Assembly: GCA_034436015.1 (NCBI GenBank)
Contig: DAOTWG010000030.1
Coordinates: forward strand, 1 to 39,688
Direction of reading: 5' to 3'
From: DAOTVX01 sp034436015
Lineage (GTDB): Bacteria > Chloroflexota > Anaerolineae > Anaerolineales > Villigracilaceae
DNA: 39,688 nt
The notes under the pieces were generated by a model. That model saw only the letters and a list, made by a program, of their open reading frames with translations. It was not told where the DNA came from and did no database searches. This document shows, piece after piece, positions 22,844 to 32,388 of the stretch. Both the position numbers and the translations under genes were made by a program. The first letter of the stretch is position 1, and every line of letters starts with the position of its first letter.

Positions 22844-22875
22844 TAAGAGCGTGGGGTGGAGATACGAACGAATAG

Positions 22876-22881
22876 TATAAT
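22876..22881 (+). promoter_or_regulatory. TATAAT box upstream of the FAD oxidoreductase gene
   Basis: A consensus -10 hexamer TATAAT lies 101 nt before the start of the plus-strand oxidoreductase gene and is divergent from the tRNA promoter. No good -35 is present at 17 bases, so this is a weak call. Confidence 0.35.
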
Positions 22882-22981
22882 TTGATGGCAACGGAGAGTC
22901 TTGATTGCCGGCTTGCGGATAGCGGGCTCGCATTTGGAGCGAGGATCGGTCGTTCGGTTGCGCGCAAAAAGGAGACATTCG

Positions 22982-24274
<1,293 letters not shown>

Positions 24275-24299
24275 AGGCAAGGTAATCAAATGTACTCGG

Positions 24300-24476
24300 A
24301 TGCCGGATGCGCTGTACTATCCGTTGGTAAAGAAGGCGCTTCTGATTGGGCGCTCCCTGCCGGCGGTTGCCCTCTGGGGGATGGTGGAAGATCGGCTTGT
24401 TGCCGCTCTTACCAACGCCATCCAGCCGGTGTTCGAGGCGCCGGCGGCCGACCTGGAGAGGGTGATAGACCCGTAG
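24300..24476 (+). pseudogene. Possible C-terminal remnant of a solute-binding protein
   Basis: A 58-codon ORF after the FAD oxidoreductase encodes MPDALYYPLVKKALLIGRSL and PAVALWGMVEDRLVAALTNA, ending VIDP. This resembles the C-terminal end of extracellular sugar ABC solute-binding proteins, where a 'grSLP-v--WG-vE--L--AL' stretch is common. The rest of such a gene is absent, and no clear ribosome-binding site is near. A relic is more likely than a functional small protein. The similarity is my recognition, not a search result. Confidence 0.35.
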
Positions 24477-24526
24477 ATCACGCCGGCGGCGCGGCGGCTG
24501 GAAATCAGCCTATCGCCAGCATAACT

Positions 24527-24550
24527 CCCCTGCTAACTAGTCGGCAGGGG
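24527..24550. terminator. Hairpin at the end of the GGDEF-EAL gene
   Basis: CCCCTGC (24527-24533) pairs with GCAGGGG (24544-24550) around a 10-base loop that includes the minus-strand stop codon. The tail on the minus strand is AGTTATG, with only a weak U-run. It may help terminate transcription from either side. Confidence 0.3.
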
Positions 24551-27028
24551 AATCACCCCGCCGCGTTCGAGCAAGGCTTGCGCCTCGGTTGCTTCTAAAG
24601 GAGGGGAGAGAAGAAAACCTTGCCCAAACGGGCAGCCGGCGTCTTGTAGAAACTTGAGCTGTTGGTAGGTTTCGATGCCCTCGGCAATGGTTTGGATCCC
24701 CAATTCTTTGGAGAGGGCGATGATAGCGCGCACGACGGTGTCCAGTTTTTCGGCCTGGGTCAGGCGCGCGACGAAGGAGCGATCGATTTTCAACACGTCG
24801 AACGAGTATTTGTGAATGGAGCTTAAGGAGGAGAAGCCGGCGCCAAAATCATCCAGGCTGACGGCGATGCCGCGTTGATGCATTTGCTCGAGCGCGCAGT
24901 CGGCGTTGTCCTCGTGAAGCGAAGCGGTTTCAACGATTTCGAGCCGTAAGCAAGTGGGGGGGAGGGAGAAAGAGCGCAGACTGGCGTCGATCCAGTGGAA
25001 GAGTTCCGTTTGATGGAGCGCGGAGGAAGCAATATTGACGCTTATGAATAGGGGATGCTCTGTGGACAGGTGTTGCCATGCCTGTATCTGACGACAAGCC
25101 TCGCGCAACGTCCATTCGGTGAGGGTGTGGATAAAGCCGTTGGCTTCGGCGACCGGTAAGAATTCGGCGGGTCCCACCAGGCCGCGCGTGGGGTGACGCC
25201 AGCGTAGAAGCGCCTCAAAACCTACCGCGCGCCCGTCTTTAAGGGAAAGGATAGGCTGGTAGTGTAACACGAAGGCGTTGGTCTCTAGCGCCTGCCGCAG
25301 ATCAATATCCAGCGCCAGACGGCGATTTGCCTGGAGGCGCAATTCCGGCGCAAAGAAAGCAAACTGCCCTTTTCCTCTCGCTTTGGCCTCGTACATGGCC
25401 AAGTCGGCGTCTCGCAGCAGGTCTGTCTCCTTTTCGTACTCGGGATGAGCAAGAACAATGCCGATGCTGGCGTTGATATAGAGCGATTGATCGTTCACCA
25501 TGAACGGGGAGCGGAGCACATCCAGAATACGTTGCGCCACGCGGGCGGCCTGCCCTTCGCCATGACATTGTTCCAGGAGCAAGACGAATTCGTCGCCGCT
25601 GATGCGCGCCAAGGTATCCTCGGCGCGGACGATGGACTTTAGCTGTCGCCCAACCTGAATCAGCAATTCGTCGCCGGCCAGGTGCCCCAGGCTGTCGTTT
25701 ACGGTCTTGAAATTATCCAAGTCGAGGAAAAGCAGAGCATACCCCTGATCGGGATGGCGACGATAGCGGCGCATGGCCTGGGAGAGCCGATCCAGCAGCA
25801 GAGAACGATTCGGCAGGCCTGTCAACGAATCGTGCGTGGCGGAGTGGGCCAGTCGCTCCTCGCGCTCGCGTAGCAGCGCCTGAATGCGCCGTTGCGCCTC
25901 CATTTGCTGGCGCAGTTCGGCGTTGACGCGCAACAGTTCCGCGGAACGTTCCGCAATGCGCATTTCAAGTGTTAAGTTGGTGTTGCGCAATTCGTTTTCC
26001 AGCTTCCGATTGTGAATCGCCGCCGCGACCTGGCGCAGAGCTACGATCGTCAACAGGCCGGCCACCCAGACCCAATTTTCCTCGTACATGAGAACATGGA
26101 CCTGGCTTCCGCCGACGTGGAGCAGGAAGTAGGCAAAGGTCAACCAGAAGAAAGGGGTAAGCAGGCGCAACAGATAGAGCATTTCCGGTTCGCGGGGCAT
26201 TTCCTTGCCGGCCAGGCGGCGCTGGACGAGTTCTGCTTGAGAGAGCCCACTTAATAGCATCAACAATGGGGAGAGCGAGTAAAGCATGTGGAAGGAATCT
26301 GCTGTGGAGAATTCGCCGCGCAACGTATGGAAGGCGAAGAGACTATCCGCCAAGGCGACGCAACTCTGGCCAAGAAGCAGCAGGCCGAGCGAGTTCGGCC
26401 AAGCAGAAAAACGCGGCATGAAGAGCAGATATGCTAGACCACTCAGAAGCAGGATGTCGGCGATGGGGTATGAGAGATTGAGAAATGTCGTTAACCAATC
26501 TGTGCGCGGTTGCCCGTTAAGAAGGATCGGCCCCAGGAGAAAGTTCCAGTAGATTCCCAGCGCGGCGAACGATACAATGAGTATGTCTACCCAGGTCCAA
26601 AGGGAGGGCTTCTCTTTCTTCTCGATGCTGGGGAAGCGCACAATACCGAGAAGTAGTAAGGGGTACGTAGCCAAGTAGAAGAAGTCGGCCAGGGAAGCGC
26701 GAGGTGCTTCGCCATGCCGAAATACGAAGTAGGCCCAGAGGCCATCGCCGATTGCCCAGGTAAGCATACCAAGGGCAAAGAGACGCCAGGCCTGACCCAG
26801 ACGACGGTCGAGGCGGCCAGACCAGCTTGCGCCGTAGGACAACCCGGCCGTGGCCGCCAGACTGCTGACGAGCGCCAAAATATCGTTGAGATTACAGGTG
26901 GGAATGCCCAGGCCGGGCAGCAACCACAGGCAGGCAGCCTGCAGGGTCAGGAGAAGGATAGCGAAAACCGAGCCAGCAAGGAGCAAGCGACGAGGCGACA
27001 AGACTTGAGAGGTCGGAACGTTGGTCAT
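24533..27028 (-). CDS. Membrane-bound diguanylate cyclase/phosphodiesterase (GGDEF-EAL)
   Basis: This 831-residue protein makes and/or degrades cyclic di-GMP. Its order is an N-terminal membrane sensor of about nine helices (15-330), a coiled coil (340-395), a GGDEF domain (about 396-560) and an EAL domain (about 575-825). The cyclase motif is SGDEF (477-481), a variant often still active. The EAL domain keeps EALLRW (605-610), N665, E697/E700, DDFGAGFSS (726-734), K747 and EGIET (783-787), so the phosphodiesterase looks intact. It is 71 nt downstream of the double-SIS gene on the same strand. The signal sensed is unknown. Confidence 0.92.
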   Translation of the reverse strand: MTNVPTSQVLSPRRLLLAGSVFAILLLTLQAACLWLLPGLGIPTCNLNDILALVSSLAATAGLSYGASWSGRLDRRLGQAWRLFALGMLTWAIGDGLWAYFVFRHGEAPRASLADFFYLATYPLLLLGIVRFPSIEKKEKPSLWTWVDILIVSFAALGIYWNFLLGPILLNGQPRTDWLTTFLNLSYPIADILLLSGLAYLLFMPRFSAWPNSLGLLLLGQSCVALADSLFAFHTLRGEFSTADSFHMLYSLSPLLMLLSGLSQAELVQRRLAGKEMPREPEMLYLLRLLTPFFWLTFAYFLLHVGGSQVHVLMYEENWVWVAGLLTIVALRQVAAAIHNRKLENELRNTNLTLEMRIAERSAELLRVNAELRQQMEAQRRIQALLREREERLAHSATHDSLTGLPNRSLLLDRLSQAMRRYRRHPDQGYALLFLDLDNFKTVNDSLGHLAGDELLIQVGRQLKSIVRAEDTLARISGDEFVLLLEQCHGEGQAARVAQRILDVLRSPFMVNDQSLYINASIGIVLAHPEYEKETDLLRDADLAMYEAKARGKGQFAFFAPELRLQANRRLALDIDLRQALETNAFVLHYQPILSLKDGRAVGFEALLRWRHPTRGLVGPAEFLPVAEANGFIHTLTEWTLREACRQIQAWQHLSTEHPLFISVNIASSALHQTELFHWIDASLRSFSLPPTCLRLEIVETASLHEDNADCALEQMHQRGIAVSLDDFGAGFSSLSSIHKYSFDVLKIDRSFVARLTQAEKLDTVVRAIIALSKELGIQTIAEGIETYQQLKFLQDAGCPFGQGFLLSPPLEATEAQALLERGGVIPLPTS

Positions 27029-27099
27029 CCTAGCGGGCTTCCAGAGGAAATTTACCGCTTGTCGCTGCGACGCCGGAAGAAAAGCGGTTGGACAGGAAA

Positions 27100-28194
27100 T
27101 TAGCCATCGTCCTCGTAGCGCACGCTGGGTGCGTCGATCCCATAGCGCAGGGCTTCTGGATCGTGGCCGCGCAGAACGGCCAGGTGATAACTGAACAGGT
27201 GCATGGGGATAGCATAGAGCAACGGCGTAGCGTATTCATCCAGGCTACCGGGAAGTTCGACCACAAAACGTGCCAGGCGACGGATAGGGGGCGCGGCGGC
27301 ATCGGTCAGGACGACGGCCGGGACGCCGACGCGTGCGCAGACGGTCAGAAAGTCGAGCAGACGCCGGCTGGCGCGGCCCTGAGGCGCCAGAAAGAAGAAC
27401 GGCGTGGAGGGGTCTACCTCGCGCAGGCGTCCGTGGAAGAAGTCTTCTAATTCCTGGCACTCCGAGTACATTTTTGCCATTTCGATAATTTTCAGCGAGG
27501 CTTCTTCTGCGGTGCCCCAGTTCGGCCCGCTACCGAGGACGAAGATCATCGGCGAGCGGGGGGCGAATTCCTGCGCCAGAGCCTCGATTGCCGCGCGCCG
27601 ATTCTGGAGGAAGGCAGCTGCGCCTTCGGCGGCGCGCGCTATCTGCTCCATCCAGTGACGGCGAACTGACGCTGCGCCGTGCAGTCGCGCGGCCAGGAGG
27701 TAAAGGGGAATCAACGCCTGCACGTAAGACTTGGTCTTGACCAGCGGCGTGTCGTCTTCGGCGCCACTCAGGATGACCTGATCGGCCGTCTGCGCGAGGG
27801 GGGAATCGGCGTAAGCAGTGATGGCAAGAGTCGCCGCTCCCAGCGCGCGCGCGCGTTCCAGCGCGGTGCAGGTAGAGCGCGTGACGCCGGTCATCGAGAT
27901 GCCTACCACAAGCGTTTTCCTGCCGACGAGCGGCGGCTCCGCGTAGGCCGTGAACAGGAACGCCGGCAAAGCTTTCGACGGAATGCCGACGATGTGCTCC
28001 AAGATCGCTTCGCCAACCATACTGTTGTACAGCGAAGAGCCATGCCCGACCAGATACACGCGCGAGAAAGCGCGCGTTTTCCAGGAGGAAAGGCTATCTT
28101 CGGCCAGTTGTACACTTTTCTGCCATTCGGCTGGGTTCGCCAGGGCTAGGATGTTGGTTAGCATGGGGTGAATAGGCTGTGTGTTGGTTGTCAT
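27100..28194 (-). CDS. Double SIS-domain sugar-phosphate isomerase-like protein (GlmS C-half-like)
   Basis: SIS domains bind phosphosugars. The 364-residue protein has two: the first begins RVYLVGHGSSLYNSMVGEAI and contains VVGISMTGVTRSTCTAL. The second contains FVLGSGPNWGTAEEASLKII and the family motif CQELEDFFHGRLREVD. There is no glutaminase domain, so it resembles AgaS/FrlB-type deaminases or isomerases rather than full GlmS. ATG 28194 has GGAGAG seven bases upstream; the longer version from 28578 lies in the methyltransferase gene. It follows the methyltransferase gene by 29 nt. Confidence 0.85.
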   Translation of the reverse strand: MTTNTQPIHPMLTNILALANPAEWQKSVQLAEDSLSSWKTRAFSRVYLVGHGSSLYNSMVGEAILEHIVGIPSKALPAFLFTAYAEPPLVGRKTLVVGISMTGVTRSTCTALERARALGAATLAITAYADSPLAQTADQVILSGAEDDTPLVKTKSYVQALIPLYLLAARLHGAASVRRHWMEQIARAAEGAAAFLQNRRAAIEALAQEFAPRSPMIFVLGSGPNWGTAEEASLKIIEMAKMYSECQELEDFFHGRLREVDPSTPFFFLAPQGRASRRLLDFLTVCARVGVPAVVLTDAAAPPIRRLARFVVELPGSLDEYATPLLYAIPMHLFSYHLAVLRGHDPEALRYGIDAPSVRYEDDG

Positions 28195-28223
28195 AGGAGA
28201 ACTCTCCGGGGGATTGCTTGGGG

Positions 28224-29132
28224 TCAGATTTGCTCCTCGCGAAAGTCGTAGATTCCCTCCTGCACAGGCCAGCGTTTGTTGCAAGCCGGGCAGAGTAAAA
28301 CATCGCTTTGCTCCTGCAGGGGGGTGTGCGTGCAGGTGGGACAGCGAAAGAAGGAGATCACTTCTTGGGGAGGGAGGGAGGATGTGGTAGCGATGGCCTC
28401 TTTTGTCCGCGCCCGCACGAACACGCTGGGCGAAAGCTGCCAGAGCGCGCCGGTGCCTTGCAAGAGCGCGTCCAGGCCGGCCAGCAGGCGGGCGGGAATC
28501 AACCGCTTCAGCAAACCCACGCGAAAATGTGAGACGGTAAGCGTGCGTTCGACCACGAAACCGCTCTCGCTCAGCCACTGTCGCACCGCGCGTGGGTGAA
28601 AGTTGAAGTTCAGCGGCGCGAATTCAATCGGTTCCAGGTGGAAAGGGTTCCATGCCTGGCGGCGCAAGACGTAGCGCAGGATGGCCTTCAAATGGCGTTT
28701 GTTGGCAAATTCTAGAAGGAAGACGGCGCTGGGTTGTAGGACGCGCTGCACCTGCCGCAATGCGTCCACCGGTTCGGCCAGGTGGTGGAGGACGCGAATC
28801 ATGGTCGCCGCGTCGAACAGACTGTCCACGAACGGCAGACGGTAGATATCGGCGGCCACGTACACGTAGCGTGACGAAAGCCCCAAGCGTTTCTGCGCCT
28901 GAAGCAATTGTGTGCGCGAGTAATCGAGCAGGACGATGCGCGCAAAGCCGCTGTAACGTGGCGTGTTGCGTCCGGCGCCGGCGCCCAGTTCGAGCAGGAG
29001 GCGGCCTTGTCTGGGCAGCAGGCGTTGCAGGGCGATCGCCTCGCAACGGTCTTCATATTCCCGTCCGCCGCGCTCCCAGAAGGAAATTTGATAATCGGAG
29101 CCTTCGTAATTGCAAATGGGGGGTGTTGTCAT
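28224..29132 (-). CDS. SAM-dependent methyltransferase with C-terminal zinc-ribbon-like region
   Basis: The 302-residue protein has a class I methyltransferase domain: motif I LLLELGAGAGRNT (about 45-57), acidic end LLDYSRTQLLQAQ, then MIRVLHHLAEPVDALRQVQR. The last 45 residues hold two CxxC pairs (CPTC and CPAC) in a Trm112-like Zn-ribbon arrangement ending WPVQEGIYDF. Such fusions occur in methyltransferases of unknown substrate. ATG 29132 overlaps the UDP-glucose dehydrogenase stop by 4 nt, so the two are coupled. The substrate may be a sugar or glycolipid, inferred from neighbours only. Confidence 0.82.
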   Translation of the reverse strand: MTTPPICNYEGSDYQISFWERGGREYEDRCEAIALQRLLPRQGRLLLELGAGAGRNTPRYSGFARIVLLDYSRTQLLQAQKRLGLSSRYVYVAADIYRLPFVDSLFDAATMIRVLHHLAEPVDALRQVQRVLQPSAVFLLEFANKRHLKAILRYVLRRQAWNPFHLEPIEFAPLNFNFHPRAVRQWLSESGFVVERTLTVSHFRVGLLKRLIPARLLAGLDALLQGTGALWQLSPSVFVRARTKEAIATTSSLPPQEVISFFRCPTCTHTPLQEQSDVLLCPACNKRWPVQEGIYDFREEQI

Positions 29133-30442
29133 AGAGGAGGGGCTTCATAGCCGCGCCCCATGCCGATGTAGAGGAAGCCCAGGGCGCGCATCTCGGCGGG
29201 ATCATAGATGTTACGGCCGTCGAGGAGGACCGGCTGGCGCATCACGTCGCGGATGCGCTCCAGGTCGAGGTGTTTGAACTCGTTCCAATCGGTCACCACG
29301 ACCAGCGCGTCGCACCCTTCTGCCAAGACGTAAGGGTCGAGGCACAAGGCGACCGCCGGAAGCAGGCGGCGGGCGTTTTCCATGGCAACCGGATCGTAGG
29401 CGCGCACCGTCGCTCCGGCCAGGAGGAACGCCTGTGCCAGGTCGAGGGAAGGCGCCTCGCGCATGTCATCGGTGTTCGGTTTGAACGCCAGGCCAAGCAG
29501 GCCTATCGTTTTGCCTTGCAGGCCATGGAGAGCCTGCTTGACCTTCTCTACGGCCAGGTGGCGGCGGGCGTAGTTGATTTCTAACACGGCGTCCAACAGG
29601 CGGGGGGTTAGACCGTTGGCGCGCGCCATGTGGGCCAGGGCGCGCACGTCTTTCGGGAAGCAAGAGCCGCCCCAGCCCAGGCCGGCATCGAGCATGGCCG
29701 GGCCAATGCGCTTATCGTATCCCATGCCGGCCGCGACCTCCTTGATGTCGGCGCCGACCGCCTCGCACAAATCCGCCAGTTCGTTCATGAACGAGATTCG
29801 GGTGGCGAGCATGGCGTTCGAGGCGTACTTGATCATCTCCGCCGTGCGCAGGTCGGTGACGATGATCGGCGCGCGCAAAGGGACGTGCAATTGCGCCACT
29901 TTCTCTGCCGCCTCCCGATCCAGCGAGCCAATGACGGTGCGGTAAGGATTCATGAAGTCGGCGATAGCCGAACCCTCGCGCAGGAATTCTGGGCAAGAGA
30001 CGACCGAGAAAGGAATCGGCTTTGGCTGGGCGCGGCGAATCATATCGGCCACCAGGTCGCCGGTGCCGATGGGGACGGTGGATTTGTTGATCACGATGAG
30101 CGGCTCGCTCATGTTTTCGGCAATGGATTTCGCCGCGGCGGCCACGTATTGCAGGTCGGCTTCACCGTTCGGCGCGGAGGGCGTGCCGACGGCGATGAAA
30201 GCGAATTCTGTCCCTTGCAATGCCTCGGCGTAGGAAGTGGTGAAGGAAAGCCTTCCGGCGCGCATATTGCGCCGCACCAGTTCCTCCAGGCCCGGCTCAT
30301 AGATCGGCATCACGCCTTGCTTCAGATTGGCAATGCGCTCCTCGTCCACATCCAGCGCGATGACGCGGTTGCCCAGGTCGGCAAAGCAGGCGCCGGTGAC
30401 CAGCCCTACGTAGCCAACCCCGATGACGCATACCTGTCGCAT
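29129..30442 (-). CDS. UDP-glucose/GDP-mannose 6-dehydrogenase family protein
   Basis: The enzyme oxidises a nucleotide sugar twice to the uronic acid, using NAD. The 437-residue protein has the N-terminal GVGYVGLVTG (8-17) NAD motif, PEFLREGSAI (151-160), K205 and the catalytic C261 in GWGGSCFPKD. The C-terminal domain contains GLAFKPNTDDMREAPS. The length and motifs fit UDP-glucose 6-dehydrogenase (Ugd/TuaD); the exact donor is not certain. UDP-glucuronate feeds exopolysaccharide and envelope glycan synthesis. It is followed by the overlapping methyltransferase gene. Confidence 0.92.
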   Translation of the reverse strand: MRQVCVIGVGYVGLVTGACFADLGNRVIALDVDEERIANLKQGVMPIYEPGLEELVRRNMRAGRLSFTTSYAEALQGTEFAFIAVGTPSAPNGEADLQYVAAAAKSIAENMSEPLIVINKSTVPIGTGDLVADMIRRAQPKPIPFSVVSCPEFLREGSAIADFMNPYRTVIGSLDREAAEKVAQLHVPLRAPIIVTDLRTAEMIKYASNAMLATRISFMNELADLCEAVGADIKEVAAGMGYDKRIGPAMLDAGLGWGGSCFPKDVRALAHMARANGLTPRLLDAVLEINYARRHLAVEKVKQALHGLQGKTIGLLGLAFKPNTDDMREAPSLDLAQAFLLAGATVRAYDPVAMENARRLLPAVALCLDPYVLAEGCDALVVVTDWNEFKHLDLERIRDVMRQPVLLDGRNIYDPAEMRALGFLYIGMGRGYEAPPL

Positions 30443-30481
30443 AGCGGCCTCCTGAGGAAGATGGTCTACAAAGCGGTGTAA

Positions 30482-30814
30482 TTAGGGGTAGGGCGTGAGC
30501 AGGCTCTCGTTGATCTTGGAAAAGACGGCGTCGATCTGGGGACCAAGCAGCGCCAGGCCACCTACGGTTAGGATGAGGACGACGCCGGTGATGGTCGAAA
30601 TGCCTCCCGGGATGGCGCCGGCGATGGCCAGCTCTTGCCCACTTTGCAGACACGCATCGGATTTAATCTGGCGCAGTCCGATCAGACCCATCACGAGCGC
30701 AACCAGGCCGACAGGGGCACCGAGGCCGTAACAACGCGTAAGCGGCCACGCCAACACGCCTACAACGAGGCTGGCGATGGCGAGGGCGTTGGGTTGCTTG
30801 CTTGGCGATTCCAT
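30482..30814 (-). CDS. DUF4190 membrane protein
   Basis: The 110-residue protein has two long hydrophobic segments (about 10-47 and 62-92) separated by GLIGLRQIKSDACLQSGQEL, the typical pattern of DUF4190 proteins. ATG 30814 is preceded by AAGGAG at good spacing. It lies 39 nt upstream of the UDP-glucose dehydrogenase gene and is probably co-transcribed with it. Function unknown. Confidence 0.8.
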   Translation of the reverse strand: MESPSKQPNALAIASLVVGVLAWPLTRCYGLGAPVGLVALVMGLIGLRQIKSDACLQSGQELAIAGAIPGGISTITGVVLILTVGGLALLGPQIDAVFSKINESLLTPYP

Positions 30815-30892
30815 GAGAGTAGCTCCTTGAGGATAAGGGCATACGAGAGGGATAGTCTGTGCAGTGAGGAGTGCCGCGTTTTCGCCGGCAAG

Positions 30893-32071
30893 TCAGCCGT
30901 GGCGTTCCATGAAGCGTTTCAGGCGGTGTAGGGCTTCTTTTATTTTCTCGTAAGCGGTGGCATAGCAGCAACGGACGAATCCCTCGCCGCCGGGGCCAAA
31001 GGCGCTGCCCGGCACCACCGCGACCTGTTCCTCTTCTAGCAATTTTTGGGCGAAAGTCTCGTCGTCCATCCCGGCTACAGTCACTTTCGGAAAAGCGTAG
31101 AACGCGCCGCGCGGCTCGAATGTGGTCAGACCGAGACGGTTCAAGCCGCTCACGATGAGTTTGCGCCGCCGGTCGTATTCGGCGACCATGCGTTGCACCT
31201 CCTTTTCGCCCTGTTGGAGCGCGACGATCGCCGCGTCCTGCGCAGTGGTGGGTGCGGACATGATGGTGAACTGGTGGATGCGCTTCAGGCCGTTCAGTAA
31301 CCCGGCGGGAGCAGCCGCGTACCCGATGCGCCAACCGGTCATGGCATAGTCTTTCGAAAATCCGCCAAGCAGAATGGTGCGCCGCCAGACTTCTTCGCCC
31401 AAGGCGGGCACGCATACATGGCGGAAACCATAGACCAATTGATCATAGATTTCATCGGAAATGATAATCAGGTCGTGTTCCTCGGCGATGTGTGCGACCT
31501 CGAGCAGGATCTCGCGTTCGGCTACGGCGCCGGTTGGATTGTTCGGATAACCAATGAGAATCGCCTTCGTGCGCGGGGTCACGGCAGCGCGCAGTCGGTC
31601 AGGATCGAGTTGGAAGTTGTCTTCCAGGCGGCTGGGCAACTCCACCGGAACGCCGCCGGCCAGGAGCACCTCGGCCTGATAGGACACAAAGCAAGGCGTT
31701 GGGATGATGACTTCGTCGCCGGGGTTGAGGAGCGCCGTCGTTGCCAGGTAGAGCCCCTCCGAGACGCCAACGGTGGCCAGCACTTCCTCCACCGGGTCAT
31801 AGCGCACGCCATACATACGCCATAAGTGCTCGGCGATGGCTTGGCGCAATTCCGGTTTCCCGGAGTTCGACGTGTAATGCGTCTCGCCCGCGCGCAGCGA
31901 GCGGATTCCTGCCTCCAGAATAGGCTCGGGGGTGATAAAATCCGGCTCGCCCACGCCGAGCGAGATGACATCTTTCATATTGGCTGCAATGTCGAAGAAT
32001 TTACGGATCCCGGATGGCTTCAGCGATAGCACGCGCTGAGAAAGATAACGACTATCGGATGAATCGGGCAT
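30893..32071 (-). CDS. PLP-dependent aminotransferase, class I/II
   Basis: The 392-residue protein belongs to fold-type I aminotransferases of the aspartate/aromatic/alanine group. It has GVGEPDFITP (39-48), HYTSNSGKPELRQAIA, GYPNNPTGA (174-182), ISDEIYDQLVY and the PLP lysine K240 in GGFSKDYAMTGWRIGY. The C-terminal substrate-binding arginine lies in GFVRCCYA. ATG follows GAGGAG. Amino-donor specificity cannot be assigned safely. Confidence 0.9.
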   Translation of the reverse strand: MPDSSDSRYLSQRVLSLKPSGIRKFFDIAANMKDVISLGVGEPDFITPEPILEAGIRSLRAGETHYTSNSGKPELRQAIAEHLWRMYGVRYDPVEEVLATVGVSEGLYLATTALLNPGDEVIIPTPCFVSYQAEVLLAGGVPVELPSRLEDNFQLDPDRLRAAVTPRTKAILIGYPNNPTGAVAEREILLEVAHIAEEHDLIIISDEIYDQLVYGFRHVCVPALGEEVWRRTILLGGFSKDYAMTGWRIGYAAAPAGLLNGLKRIHQFTIMSAPTTAQDAAIVALQQGEKEVQRMVAEYDRRRKLIVSGLNRLGLTTFEPRGAFYAFPKVTVAGMDDETFAQKLLEEEQVAVVPGSAFGPGGEGFVRCCYATAYEKIKEALHRLKRFMERHG

Positions 32072-32080
32072 ATTATCTCC

Positions 32081-32338
32081 TCATAAAAGGCGGATTTCCC
32101 ATTCGTCAGCGGCTTCCTGATAGGAGAGTTCGAAGTAACGGTCATCCTCGGCGCGGACGCGAAAGCAGAGGCCATGCGGCGCGCGCCAGGCAGCGAGCAC
32201 TGCGCCCACTGCCAGCCGCTGCCCCTCCCAGTGCAGGGCCAGCGGGCGCTCGCCGTATCTGTAGCCGGCATGGCATTCCACTGTTGCGTTCGTCACGCGG
32301 AGTTCATGCTGCAAGTGGATGGCGTTCTTAGAGTGCAT
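32081..32338 (-). CDS. Small hypothetical protein (DUF6504-like)
   Basis: The 85-residue protein contains GYRYGERPLALHWEGQRLAV and ends with FELSYQEAADEWEIRLL. This pattern of 'RP-A--W-G----V--V---W' followed by an acidic 'YF-L-Y-E--D-W' resembles small DUF6504-type beta proteins. ATG 32338 has GAGG upstream; a longer start is possible at 32374. It lies 9 nt upstream of the aminotransferase gene and is probably co-transcribed. Family assignment is by eye and tentative. Confidence 0.55.
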   Translation of the reverse strand: MHSKNAIHLQHELRVTNATVECHAGYRYGERPLALHWEGQRLAVGAVLAAWRAPHGLCFRVRAEDDRYFELSYQEAADEWEIRLL

Positions 32339-32388
32339 GGCGCCTCGAATCTTCGCGGTTGGCGCAGCTTGCACAGATCAATCCTGTG

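Noticed and set aside
30663..31415. Minus-strand ORF of 250 codons overlapping the aminotransferase and DUF4190 genes
   Set aside because: It is a different frame of the aminotransferase gene, very rich in Arg, Gly and Pro, with no recognisable domain.
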